64,000 nucleotides of DNA, taken from contig NZ_KZ454938.1 in NCBI RefSeq assembly GCF_002797325.1, positions 1,066,267-1,130,266 of the forward strand, read 5' to 3'. Position 1 is the first letter of the stretch. The number at the start of each line of letters is the position of its first letter. This document shows, piece after piece, positions 25,232 through 33,527 of the stretch. The notes beneath the pieces are model-generated. The model was not told the DNA's origin. It saw only the letters and a list, made by a program, of their open reading frames with translations, and made no database searches. The stretch comes from Bacillus sp. FJAT-45037 (GTDB taxonomy: Bacteria > Bacillota > Bacilli > Bacillales > Bacillaceae_D). The position numbers and the translations under genes were made by a program.

Positions 25232-26554
25232 ATGTATATGCATGGATCAAGTCGAATAAATGAAAAAGGACATCTAGAAATTGGAGGAGTCGACACAGTT
25301 GAATTATCAAGTCAGTATGGTACCCCTCTATTTGTTTACGATATCGCCCTAATTAGAGAAAGAGCAGAACAATTTCAACAAGCTTTTATAGATGAAGGTG
25401 TTCAATACCAAGTTGCTTATGCTTCGAAAGCGTTTAGTTGCATCGCCATGTTTCAACTTGCACATGAACTAGGGTTGAGCTTAGATGTAGTCTCAGGTGG
25501 AGAGTTGTATACAGCTATTCAAGCAGGGATGCCGATGGAGCGGGTTCATTTTCACGGAAACAATAAAAGTATGAGCGAATTAGAAATGGCGGTTGAAGCT
25601 CGTATTGGTTGTGTCGTCGTTGATAACTTCTATGAACTAAAACAGCTTGGACGGATTTGTTCAAAACAGAATGTCAAAATGGATATTTTACTTCGAATTA
25701 CTCCGGGTGTTGAAGCACATACGCATGATTATATCTCAACCGGTCAAGAAGACTCTAAATTCGGTTTTGATTTAGAGAGCGGGCAAGTTGATGAAGCGAT
25801 TCATTTAGCTCAAGAGGACATACATCTAAACCTGTTGGGCATTCACAGCCATATCGGCTCGCAAATTTTTGAAACGAGTGGGTTTGTAATGGCTGTTGAG
25901 AAGATGTTTGAGTACATTGAGAAGTGGCGTAATGAGCTTCACTTTACTCCGTCTGTGCTGAACCTTGGCGGTGGTTTTGGTATTCGTTACATAGAAGGTG
26001 ATACGCCATTACCAGTTGGAGAGTACGTGGGTAAGATGGTTCAAGTAATCAAGGAAAAAGCTGCAACTCATGAGATCGAGATTCCGGAAATTTGGATCGA
26101 ACCAGGCCGCTCATTAGTTGGAGATGCTGGCACCACTCTTTATACCATTGGATCGAACAAAGATATTCCTAATGTCCGTCATTATTTATCTGTCGATGGA
26201 GGAATGAGCGATAACCTTAGACCAGCCCTTTATCAAGCAGAGTATGAAGGAATCCTTGCTAATCGTGCAAAGGAAGAAGCAACAGAAACCTTCTCGATTG
26301 CCGGTAAATGTTGTGAAAGTGGCGACATGCTCATATGGGATCTCCCGTTACCTAAAGCCAATCATGAAGACATCTTAGCGGTATTCTGTACAGGGGCGTA
26401 CGGGTATTCAATGGCGAACAACTACAACCGAATCCCAAGACCACCCGTTGTCTTCGTCGAAAAAGGGGAAGAGGAACTTGTAATAAAGCGTGAATCTTAC
26501 GAAGATCTTGTACGTCTTGATTTACCATTAAAACAAGTGACGAAAAACGTATAA
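25232..26554 (+). CDS. lysA: diaminopimelate decarboxylase
   Basis: 440 aa fold-III PLP enzyme making L-lysine from meso-diaminopimelate, the last step of lysine synthesis. The PLP lysine is in VAYASKAFSC (about residue 63), with the HSHIGSQ motif, the Gly-rich GGGFGIRY, EPGRSLVGDAG phosphate contact and CESGDML near the C-terminus. ATG 25232 has AAGGAG 9 nt upstream. Control by the lysine riboswitch just ahead. Position after spoVAF equals B. subtilis. Confidence 0.97.
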   Translation: MYMHGSSRINEKGHLEIGGVDTVELSSQYGTPLFVYDIALIRERAEQFQQAFIDEGVQYQVAYASKAFSCIAMFQLAHELGLSLDVVSGGELYTAIQAGMPMERVHFHGNNKSMSELEMAVEARIGCVVVDNFYELKQLGRICSKQNVKMDILLRITPGVEAHTHDYISTGQEDSKFGFDLESGQVDEAIHLAQEDIHLNLLGIHSHIGSQIFETSGFVMAVEKMFEYIEKWRNELHFTPSVLNLGGGFGIRYIEGDTPLPVGEYVGKMVQVIKEKAATHEIEIPEIWIEPGRSLVGDAGTTLYTIGSNKDIPNVRHYLSVDGGMSDNLRPALYQAEYEGILANRAKEEATETFSIAGKCCESGDMLIWDLPLPKANHEDILAVFCTGAYGYSMANNYNRIPRPPVVFVEKGEEELVIKRESYEDLVRLDLPLKQVTKNV

Positions 26555-26569
26555 AAGAATAGCTAGTAA

Positions 26570-26600
26570 GGCCGTAGATCCTCAAGATTTACGGCCTTTT
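26570..26600 (+). terminator. terminator after lysA
   Basis: GGCCGTAGATC pairs with GATTTACGGCC (one mismatch) around CTCAA, followed by four T. Confidence 0.85.
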
Positions 26601-26707
26601 GATCGTTCATACTAGTCTGAACTTGGCCTTCGATAATATCTATTACTCTACTCTTTTATGGTAAGATAAAGAAGGATAATTATGGGAATATAAAAAGGAG
26701 GATTTTC

Positions 26708-27457
26708 ATGAAAGTAGCTGTTCAATTGTATACGTTGCGGGACGAGTGTGAAAAAGATTTTGTTGGGACGTTAGAGAAAATTGCTGCTTTAGGCTATGAC
26801 GGGGTGGAATTTGCTGGTCACTGGGGTGGCTTTAAGGCGAATGAGTTAAGAGAGCTTCTCGATTCGATTGGTTTAGAAGCTTCGGGAAGTCATGTTTCGG
26901 TTGAGATGCTTCGAGACAATTTAGAAGAGATCTTGCAATATCAGCAAGTAATCGGTTCGAAACATGTGATTTGTCCCTACCTTGAAGAAGAACGCCGCCG
27001 TAACTTAGAGGACTATAGCAAGTTAGTACCTTTCTTTAATAAAGTGGGAGAGCGTTGTAAGCAATTGAACATCGCTTTTAGCTATCATAATCATGACTTT
27101 GAGCTCGAGGTATTTGATACAGTCAAACCGTTAAACCATCTTTTAGATGAGACGAATGCTGCTTATGTGAATGCTGAATTTGATATTTATTGGTTAACAA
27201 AAGCAAATGAACTACCAAGTGAGTGGATCAAACGCTACCATGGACGCACGCCATTGCTTCACCTTAAAGATATGACGGTAGATGATGAAAAAGAATTTGC
27301 TGAGCTTGGAACGGGTGGTGTCGATATAAAAGCTGCAATAGAGGCGGGTGCGGAGTCTGGTGTGGAGTGGCTAATCGTTGAGCAAGATCAATGTAAGGGT
27401 TCTCCCTTTGATAGTATAGAATTGAGTATTAACTATTTAAAAGGTATTCTCAACTAG
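26708..27457 (+). CDS. sugar phosphate isomerase/epimerase family TIM-barrel protein
   Basis: 249 aa of the xylose isomerase-like/AP endonuclease 2 superfamily. Start MKVAVQLYTLRDE with strand-end motifs YDGVEFAG, SHVSV, YHNHDFE, EFDIYW, LHLKD and EQDQ. The Glu, His and Asp residues at strand ends fit a divalent metal site. AAAAGGAGG precedes the ATG. The neighbours (lysA, ppiB) give no substrate clue and it appears monocistronic. Inositol or sugar epimerase-type activity is family-level knowledge only. Confidence 0.85.
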   Translation: MKVAVQLYTLRDECEKDFVGTLEKIAALGYDGVEFAGHWGGFKANELRELLDSIGLEASGSHVSVEMLRDNLEEILQYQQVIGSKHVICPYLEEERRRNLEDYSKLVPFFNKVGERCKQLNIAFSYHNHDFELEVFDTVKPLNHLLDETNAAYVNAEFDIYWLTKANELPSEWIKRYHGRTPLLHLKDMTVDDEKEFAELGTGGVDIKAAIEAGAESGVEWLIVEQDQCKGSPFDSIELSINYLKGILN

Positions 27458-27484
27458 TCTTTACCTTTTTTTGATTGCTTCGAT

Positions 27485-27513
27485 TTCACAATTGCTTCAG
27501 TTTCGTGTACAAT
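27485..27513 (+). promoter_or_regulatory. SigA-type promoter of ppiB
   Basis: TTCACA (27485-27490), 17-bp spacer, TACAAT (27508-27513). Confidence 0.5.
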
Positions 27514-27545
27514 AAGATGAAACTTATTTTATGGAGGCTATACAT

Positions 27546-27980
27546 ATGAAAAAAGGTAGTATTGCATTTGAAAACGGCGAAAAGTTAGTGATTGAATTTT
27601 ACGAAGAAGCTGCACCTAAAACAGTTGAAAACTTCGAGAAATTAGCAAATGAAGGTTTCTACAACGGTCTTACTTTCCACCGCGTGATTCCTGGTTTCGT
27701 AGCTCAAGGTGGCTGCCCTACAGGTAATGGTACAGGTGGTCCTGGTTATTCAATTAATTGTGAAACAGAAGGAAATCCTCATAAACATGTTGCAGGTTCT
27801 CTATCTATGGCGCATGCAGGTAAAGATACAGGCGGAAGCCAGTTCTTCTTAGTTCATGAGGCACAACCTCATTTAGACGGTGTTCACACTGTTTTTGGAC
27901 AAGTTGTTGAAGGACTTGATTTAGTAACACGCATTAAGCAAAACGATGTAATGCAAGAAGTGAAAGTTTGGGAAGAGTAA
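27546..27980 (+). CDS. ppiB: peptidyl-prolyl cis-trans isomerase B (cyclophilin)
   Basis: 144 aa (B. subtilis PpiB 143 aa). Cyclophilin core with catalytic Arg in [14 protein letters not shown], then [24 protein letters not shown] and the [10 protein letters not shown] loop. Cytosolic, no signal peptide. GGAGG at 27533-27537 supports ATG 27546, and the ATG at 27531 overlaps it. Confidence 0.96.
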   Translation: MKKGSIAFENGEKLVIEFYEEAAPKTVENFEKLANEGFYNGLTFHRVIPGFVAQGGCPTGNGTGGPGYSINCETEGNPHKHVAGSLSMAHAGKDTGGSQFFLVHEAQPHLDGVHTVFGQVVEGLDLVTRIKQNDVMQEVKVWEE

Positions 27981-27994
27981 ACGACATTAGGAGA

Positions 27995-28023
27995 AGAGTC
28001 ATCTACGGATGGCTCTTTTTTTC
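27995..28023 (+). terminator. terminator after ppiB
   Basis: AGAGTCATC pairs with GATGGCTCT over TACG, followed by a run of T. Confidence 0.88.
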
Positions 28024-28079
28024 GTATCTGAGGACAAGAGGATGGATTATTGAGCGAAGGTGAAAAATAATAATCACAA

Positions 28080-28113
28080 AGAAAGCTAGAGGGTATATGT
28101 TCTCCTCTAGCTT
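28080..28113 (-). terminator. terminator of the M24 peptidase gene
   Basis: On the minus strand AAGCTAGAGG pairs with CCTCTAGCTT over 11 bases, followed by TCTTTG, just past the stop codon. Confidence 0.75.
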
Positions 28114-28118
28114 GAGTG

Positions 28119-29219
28119 TTATTTTACAATCGTTAATTCTTTCGGTGTTTTTGTTAGGGTGATATGCCCATCTTTTGTAATGAGTACATCATCTTCAATC
28201 CGAACGCCGCCTAGGACGGGGTCATATATTCCTGGCTCGATCGTATACACCATACCTTCTTTTAAAACATCATTATTTAGATGGCTCATTGAAGGGTATT
28301 CATGAACATTAATGCCCATACCGTGTCCTATGCGGTGTGGGAAACGATCTCCGTAACCGGCCTCTGTAATTACATCGCGCGCAATCTGGTCTAGATCACC
28401 AATTCTTGTTCCAGGTTTACTAATGCGAAGAGAGGCAAGTTGAGCTTTTAATACAGTCTCATAAAGGGCTAACTTTTCTTCACTGATGGAATCAAAAGCA
28501 AAAGTACGTGTGATATCTGATGTATATCCTTCAAGAACTACACCTAAATCAAATAATACGAAGTCGCCCTTTGCTAATTTACGGTTACCAGGATTTCCAT
28601 GAGGGGCGCCTGATTTTTCACCGAATAATACCATTGTTGAAAAGGACATTTCACGAATGCCTTTTTTCTTCAGTTCATACTCAATCGTTGCTAAAACTTC
28701 CATTTCGGTAATGCCTTCTTTTAACGATTCCATACCTACTTTGACACCGAAGTCAGCAAGCTCTGCTGCGCGTTTGATAATCTCAATCTCATGATCGTCT
28801 TTTATAACACGCATTTGATTTAATTCATCATGAACGGCAGAAAGCTGAGCATGTGGGAATAATGTCAGTAAGTCATTCATTCGTGAAACGGTGAGGACAT
28901 CGGTCTCAATCGCTACATCGTTTATTGATTTGATGTCACGTTCACTAAGAGTCGCTCTGAAAAGATCCCATGGGTTTTCGTGATCGGCATAGCCAATTAA
29001 TTCATCCGTCCATCCGGCATCACGCACCTGAGATGTTTCCATCCCTGGTGTAATCATAAGCGGAGCTTTGTTTGGAAAGACAAACAAGCCAACTAATCTC
29101 TCATGAGGGTCTGTGTAAAAATTAGATAAATAGAAGATGTTTTCCTTAGACGTAATAAATGCTGCATCTTTTTCTTCGTCTTTTAACCATTGAGTTAAAC
29201 GTTCTATACGTTGTTTCAC
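28119..29219 (-). CDS. M24 family metallopeptidase, Xaa-Pro dipeptidase/aminopeptidase type
   Basis: 366 aa. An N-terminal creatinase-like domain (about 1-130) precedes a pita-bread catalytic domain. The five metal ligands are visible: Asp in FDLGVVLEGY, Asp in SDITRTF, His in RIGHGMGINVHE, Glu in IEPGIY and Glu in RIEDDVLI. It resembles YkvY/YqhT of Bacillus. It cleaves X-Pro bonds in peptides in the cytosol. On the same strand, 16 nt upstream, lies the remnant of a sodium:solute symporter, so the two were perhaps once an uptake-and-cleavage pair. Confidence 0.88.
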   Translation of the reverse strand: MKQRIERLTQWLKDEEKDAAFITSKENIFYLSNFYTDPHERLVGLFVFPNKAPLMITPGMETSQVRDAGWTDELIGYADHENPWDLFRATLSERDIKSINDVAIETDVLTVSRMNDLLTLFPHAQLSAVHDELNQMRVIKDDHEIEIIKRAAELADFGVKVGMESLKEGITEMEVLATIEYELKKKGIREMSFSTMVLFGEKSGAPHGNPGNRKLAKGDFVLFDLGVVLEGYTSDITRTFAFDSISEEKLALYETVLKAQLASLRISKPGTRIGDLDQIARDVITEAGYGDRFPHRIGHGMGINVHEYPSMSHLNNDVLKEGMVYTIEPGIYDPVLGGVRIEDDVLITKDGHITLTKTPKELTIVK

Positions 29220-29235
29220 AAAATCGTCCTCCCTA

Positions 29236-29901
29236 TTACGTGGTTTTTACTGATTGAGATTGATTATTCTTTTGTGTAAATAGTGATACGACAATTAAGA
29301 CGATGATTGCAAACGGAACGGAAACGACAGCTGCATTCAGTTCAAATGGTTGTCCGAGAGCAACTTCCCACGTTAACATTGAGATGAGTCCTGCAAACAT
29401 AGATGCAATACCTCCAAGAACAGTCACTCGCTTCCAGAAGAATACGGCAAGAACGGCTGGTGTGATACTTGCTCCATACACCGTGTACGCATACATTTGA
29501 ACTGCGAGAACTGATGGGAAGAAACTGATCATAATGAATGCTAAGACGCCAAGAACAACAATAAACATGCGTGTCATCCAAAGTTTTCGCTTATCTGTTG
29601 CATCCCGGTTAATATAGTTGCCATAAATGTCATAGGTTAAGTTCGTTGCAGCTGATAATAAATAAGAGTTCCCTGTTGTAATGATAAAGGATGCAGCGGC
29701 AGCAAGCAATAGTCCACCGATTGCAGTTGGCATAATAACGGTAGTAGCAAGTAGCGCCATTCCAGGATCAATATCTGGGAAAATCGAGCGTGATGTGAAG
29801 GCAATAATGGCAATAGATGGTGAAATAACAAGCATAGCAATTAACCAACCTATTTGACCACGCTTTGAATGGGTCTTGTTGTAATTCCATAACGTTAAAT
29901 T
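29236..29901 (-). pseudogene. sodium:solute symporter, 5'-truncated remnant
   Basis: The reverse frame is open for 222 codons (about 200 aa from its first ATG at 29835) and reads as the C-terminal part of an SSS-family transporter. It holds the TM8-like ASFIITTGNSYLLSAATNLTYDIYG segment with the serine-rich Na-site region, then four to five more helices. Full members run about 480-520 aa. Upstream an in-frame TGA at 29902-29904 closes the frame and no symporter N-terminus follows in any frame up to about 30.2 kb. A gene decayed by deletion is the simplest reading. A short AGGAG-ATG at 29905 opens a different frame and is not functional here. Confidence 0.75.
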
Positions 29902-29905
29902 TCAT

Positions 29906-30269
29906 CTCCTAATTGTTTTTTTCGCATTTACTCACATATGTGACGATTCAAACGGCGCTTATTAAGCTAACATAGTTTTTAAAGGAAATAAAATTGAATT
30001 AAAAGTTGATATGTCAGGGGAAGTGGGCATATTTTTGTTTTGTGTATTATTTCACAAATGCAATTTAGTTAATAAGAGCATAGCTTTGCAAAATTGGTTT
30101 ACTTTTATGAATTATTACATAAAATACACGATTTACTCAACTTAAATAGTTCTTTATACCTACAAAATAATACGGCTAAACTAACATTTACCGTCATTAT
30201 TGAGCGAGTCTGGAATAGACTACTAGAGATGTTTCAACCGTGTGAAAGACTATGGAAGGGAGATATGAG
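29906..30269. other. 364-bp stretch without a gene
   Basis: AT-rich sequence upstream of the SIMPL gene and of the truncated symporter. I see no structured RNA, repeat or convincing promoter; short open frames lack ribosome sites. It probably includes scar sequence of the symporter deletion. Confidence 0.5.
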
Positions 30270-30893
30270 ATGGAAGATCTTCAAAAATTAACGGTGATTG
30301 GTGAAGGGGTTATACGGGTTGCCCCTGACCGAGCACAAGTGACGCTGGGTGTAGTAACGGAGGATGAGTCCGTTAGTCAAGCGCAACAAACGAATAACGA
30401 TCTTTTTGAGGCAATCATTACCGGGTTAAACACTTTAGGTATTCAAGAAGAGGACATTCGAACAACCACTTATCGAATCGAACCTCGTTATGATTTTGTA
30501 GAGGGTGTTCAAAAATTTAGAGGGTATGAAGTCACCCATATGATTCAAATCATTGTCGAAGATTTAACACAGACAGGTGTGGTTATCGATGTCGCTGTTG
30601 AAAATGGAGCGAACGTAATATCGTCGATTGATTTTACGGTCGAAGAAACAGCGAGTATCTATCAACAAGCATTGCAGCTTGCGCTCGGAGATGCTAAAAA
30701 TAAAGCGTTAGCGATGACTGAATCGACTAATGTTACATTAAACGATATTCCAATTAAAATGACAGAACGTTCCGATGGAGGGCAGGCGCGATTTTATGAT
30801 GGGGTGATGATGAGTGCCCAGGCCACACCAATCCAAGCTGGTACGATCTCTATTCTGGCAACGGTAGAGGTTGTGTATACGTACGGAACATAA
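30270..30893 (+). CDS. SIMPL domain protein (DUF541)
   Basis: 207 aa. It starts LTVIGEGVIRVAPDRAQVTLGVVTEDESV, the typical opening of SIMPL/DUF541 proteins (BP26 and oxidative-stress defence protein YggE relatives), and ends with a second beta-alpha repeat. No signal peptide is seen, unlike many members. ATG 30270 follows GGAAGGGAGAT; an ATG at 30252 precedes that site. The family forms oligomeric rings; its precise role is not settled. Confidence 0.85.
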   Translation: MEDLQKLTVIGEGVIRVAPDRAQVTLGVVTEDESVSQAQQTNNDLFEAIITGLNTLGIQEEDIRTTTYRIEPRYDFVEGVQKFRGYEVTHMIQIIVEDLTQTGVVIDVAVENGANVISSIDFTVEETASIYQQALQLALGDAKNKALAMTESTNVTLNDIPIKMTERSDGGQARFYDGVMMSAQATPIQAGTISILATVEVVYTYGT

Positions 30894-30895
30894 AA

Positions 30896-30934
30896 AAAGG
30901 AGCTGTGACCCTACTCAGGTTACAGCTCTTTTAT
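30896..30934. terminator. bidirectional terminator
   Basis: GAGCTGTGACC (30900-30910) pairs with GGTTACAGCTC (30918-30928). There is a T-run on the plus side, and the A-run at 30892-30897 gives a T-run for the convergent ABC operon. Confidence 0.85.
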
Positions 30935-30938
30935 TTGA

Positions 30939-31631
30939 TTACTTGTTATAGATTTCTGTCATCCATTCTACAATGCTTTTATTCTTCGTGAATCGTAGGT
31001 CCTCAACGTTATGATGACCAACAATATCTCCGTCTCGAATCGCAATGACTTCATCAAGAATAGTCTCCACTTCTTTAATTTCATGAGTGGTGATGATGAT
31101 GACTTGATTTTCAAGGTCGACAAACGAGATGAGACCTTGAACAATTGACTCACGTACCATTGGATCAAGACCCGAGAAAGGTTCATCAAGTAAAATTACA
31201 GGCACATCACGAGCAAGGGTTAAGATCAGCTTTAAACGACCACGATTCCCCTTAGAGAGATGTTTTAACTTTGCTTTTGAATCAAGCTTCATAAACAAGC
31301 GGATTTCTTCGGCTTTTTCGATATTGAAATCTTCAAATTGAGTAGCAAAAAACCGGATCGTTTCGCCGACATTATAGAAACTGTAATATTCATCAAGCTC
31401 CGAAAGATAAGTGACATCTGTAGCAATTTGACGAGTCACCTTTTTACCATTTACTGTAATCGTCCCTTTGTTTGGTTGAGTAAGGCCTGCAATCAATTTT
31501 AACGTTGTTGATTTACCACTTCCGTTTTCACCAATTAATCCTATGATCTTTCCTTTAGAAAGTTCTAAATTTATGTCTTTTAACGCGACTTTTCGAACGT
31601 ATTTTTTTGTTACATTTTTAAATGAAATCAT
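30939..31631 (-). CDS. ABC transporter ATP-binding protein (YtrB-like)
   Basis: 230 aa single ATPase domain. Walker A GENGSGKST (about 35-43), Q-loop region, a signature variant LSKGNRGRLK instead of LSGGQ, Walker B VILLDEPFSGLD and the switch His in TTHE. The permease is two genes upstream and the GntR gene overlaps its start by 4 bp (ATGA), so all three form one operon. Resembles the ytr system, which responds to cell-wall antibiotics in B. subtilis; the substrate here is unknown. Confidence 0.88.
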   Translation of the reverse strand: MISFKNVTKKYVRKVALKDINLELSKGKIIGLIGENGSGKSTTLKLIAGLTQPNKGTITVNGKKVTRQIATDVTYLSELDEYYSFYNVGETIRFFATQFEDFNIEKAEEIRLFMKLDSKAKLKHLSKGNRGRLKLILTLARDVPVILLDEPFSGLDPMVRESIVQGLISFVDLENQVIIITTHEIKEVETILDEVIAIRDGDIVGHHNVEDLRFTKNKSIVEWMTEIYNK

Positions 31632-32011
31632 TGGTTTGACTCCTCTCTATTACTCTGTAAAAATTCTAATAATCCAACTTCTATTTCTTTATTTGAATAA
31701 CCCATTTGATGCATCAAGGAGACAAACTGAGAAATCTCTTCATTTTTTAAGGACTCGCGCATCGTTTGAAGAACGTTCTGATTTTCTGTGACAAATGTTC
31801 CTTGGCCCCGTCTTGATTCCACAATGTTCATCCCCTCTAATTCTCGGTATGTTCGTTGCACAGTGTTTGGATTAACGCTTGCCGAGAGCGCAGTGTCACG
31901 GACAGATGGTAGTTTGTCTCCTGGAGCTAATTCTCCTCGTAAAATTTCCCCTTGGATGCGTTCAGCTAATTGAATGTAGATTGGTTTTGATGAGTGGAAT
32001 GTATCTGTCAT
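31628..32011 (-). CDS. GntR family regulator, YtrA subfamily
   Basis: 127 aa. The N-terminal winged helix (about 10-75) includes KPIYIQLAERIQGEILRGELAPGDKLPSVR and PNTVQRTYRELE. The short C-terminal helical tail (no effector domain) is the mark of the YtrA subfamily. Located between permease and ATPase genes, it most likely represses its own operon through the inverted repeat at 32849-32876. Confidence 0.9.
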   Translation of the reverse strand: MTDTFHSSKPIYIQLAERIQGEILRGELAPGDKLPSVRDTALSASVNPNTVQRTYRELEGMNIVESRRGQGTFVTENQNVLQTMRESLKNEEISQFVSLMHQMGYSNKEIEVGLLEFLQSNREESNQ

Positions 32012-32014
32012 AAC

Positions 32015-32821
32015 TTACACCTCAATTTTTCGATCTAATATCCAACAAGCAAGGAAGAACAAAACAATGGCAAACATAGTATCGTAGACAACGGTTCCTG
32101 TATAAAAAGAGAACACATCATAGCCAGTTGTTACTTCTGTTCCGCCTTCCAGACTTGTTTCGAAGTCAATGCTTTGAAGCATATTGCCTAGTTCAATTTT
32201 CCCCCACTGTGTTAATGTCTCGTGAAATCGAGTGGAGGAGAACCATCCGACAAAAGCACCAAGTGCTAAGGCGCTTAATCCTGTCACAATAAAACTTAAG
32301 AAACCGTGCATGATAGAAGATAGGCGCAAGAAAATCACCCAAAAGAACATGATCCAGACTGAAATGGATAGAGCCATTAAAAATAAGGCGATACCTCCGT
32401 AAAAACCAAGTTCTAACAGTTGAGCTACTGTAATAAATTCAGATACATCCGCCCAAACAGGTGAATTAGTTAGAGCAATAAATCCGACTGTCACAACAAG
32501 GATTGTTGTGACAATCATCGAAGCCGCACCAGCAACTAATTTTGCTGTCAATAAACCGTAAGACGGAAGCGGGTTATGAAGCCAAAGATGTAACTTTTTC
32601 TTCTCTGCTTGTAAACTGTAGAGCATGTAATAGGCTAAATAAAAAATTTGAAGACCAGTAGCTAGAATCGTGATTCCTATTAATGGCTCCCACATGATGT
32701 CGTACCTGTTACCAAAGAAGAGGCCAATCAAACAAAGTGCAATAAATGCAATAACAGGCATTAAAAACGCCGGTATTCCTAAACGTAATTCTTTTTTTAC
32801 TAAATTCCCCCATGCCGTCAT
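32015..32821 (-). CDS. ABC transporter permease of the GntR-linked operon
   Basis: 268 aa with about six transmembrane helices (near 16-36, 46-68, 94-118, 140-165, 170-195, 240-262) and a loop rich in polar residues near 205-235. No domain name is certain; its role as the membrane partner is inferred from the tight gene order (3 nt before the GntR gene). GGAGGG ribosome site before the ATG. First gene of the operon. Confidence 0.78.
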   Translation of the reverse strand: MTAWGNLVKKELRLGIPAFLMPVIAFIALCLIGLFFGNRYDIMWEPLIGITILATGLQIFYLAYYMLYSLQAEKKKLHLWLHNPLPSYGLLTAKLVAGAASMIVTTILVVTVGFIALTNSPVWADVSEFITVAQLLELGFYGGIALFLMALSISVWIMFFWVIFLRLSSIMHGFLSFIVTGLSALALGAFVGWFSSTRFHETLTQWGKIELGNMLQSIDFETSLEGGTEVTTGYDVFSFYTGTVVYDTMFAIVLFFLACWILDRKIEV

Positions 32822-32848
32822 GTAAATCCCTCCAGATTTTATTAAGTG

Positions 32849-32893
32849 TTAGTGTGTTAGTTAGATAGTACACTAATACATAATTACAGTCAA
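32849..32893 (-). promoter_or_regulatory. promoter with YtrA-type operator
   Basis: On the minus strand TTGACT (complement of 32888-32893), 17-bp spacer, TACTAT (complement of 32865-32870). The inverted repeat TTAGTGT-N14-ACACTAA (32849-32876) covers the -10 box and the start site, the layout expected for repression by the GntR regulator. Confidence 0.72.
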
Positions 32894-32991
32894 TAGATGT
32901 AAAAAAATAATCAAGCCTATCTTGTGCTATTAGTTGTCATCACATTGTTGTTACGTAACAATAGTAGATAATTGAACAGGAGGGTGAAAGG

Positions 32992-33453
32992 ATGCCAATC
33001 GAACAGTATCAAGGAAAATCTTTTTGGAAGGTACCATCGGAATACAAACCGGGAAAGAAATTAACGGAGGAGATGGTTAGGAAGGTAGAAGAGATGCTAG
33101 ATGTTTCGTTGCCCAAAGAATATGTTTCGTTAATGATGGAGCAAAACGGAGGAGAACTAAACTATCGCTACGTATTCTTTGAAGATGATGAGGCGGCGAT
33201 CATTCCGTTCTTTCATGAATTAGATGAAGAAACAGGTGTGGGATTATCGCAAATTTTTATGACTCAGCTGCATTTAGCCGAACGGCAAGTGTTGTTAACA
33301 GGCGACATGCATACATGGACTTCTTTAGACTATCGCTACGACCACCAACCGAGAGTTGTTTATTTTTATGAAACAGGGGACGGGCAATGGGGTGAAGAAC
33401 TGATTGCTGAAACATTTGATTTGTTTTTAAGCAAACTTTTTAAAAAAGAATGA
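32992..33453 (+). CDS. SMI1/KNR4 (SUKH-1) family protein
   Basis: 153 aa soluble protein. The SUKH hallmark ExxLxxxLPKEYVSLMMEQNGGEL lies at about 35-58, followed by the acidic FFEDDEAAIIPF strand. SUKH domains often serve as immunity proteins against nuclease toxins, but no toxin gene lies nearby and single SUKH genes of this type are common in Bacillus. GGAGGGTGAAAGG ribosome site. Cytosolic. Confidence 0.8.
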   Translation: MPIEQYQGKSFWKVPSEYKPGKKLTEEMVRKVEEMLDVSLPKEYVSLMMEQNGGELNYRYVFFEDDEAAIIPFFHELDEETGVGLSQIFMTQLHLAERQVLLTGDMHTWTSLDYRYDHQPRVVYFYETGDGQWGEELIAETFDLFLSKLFKKE

Positions 33454-33487
33454 TGAGTTTGGAAATTTAAGAGTGATGTTAAAGAGC

Positions 33488-33527
33488 AAAACCTATTTCC
33501 CACTGTAGTGTGAGAGATAGGTTTTTT
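33488..33527. terminator. terminator between the SUKH gene and the antiporter gene
   Basis: AAACCTATTTCCCAC pairs imperfectly with TGTGAGAGATAGGTTT and is followed by six T. It overlaps the last bases of the convergent antiporter gene. Confidence 0.75.

Noticed and set aside
24988-25263. 91-codon open frame upstream of lysA
   Set aside because: It lies over the lysine riboswitch aptamer and its terminator, has no good ribosome site, and its end overlaps the lysA start.
29637-29905. Alternative frame starting at ATG 29905 in the truncated symporter
   Set aside because: It gives a Leu/Cys-rich shadow peptide; the symporter signature is in the other frame.
32992-33453. Toxin-immunity pair involving the SUKH protein
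   Set aside because: No polymorphic toxin or nuclease gene lies on either side; only the SUKH protein is supported.
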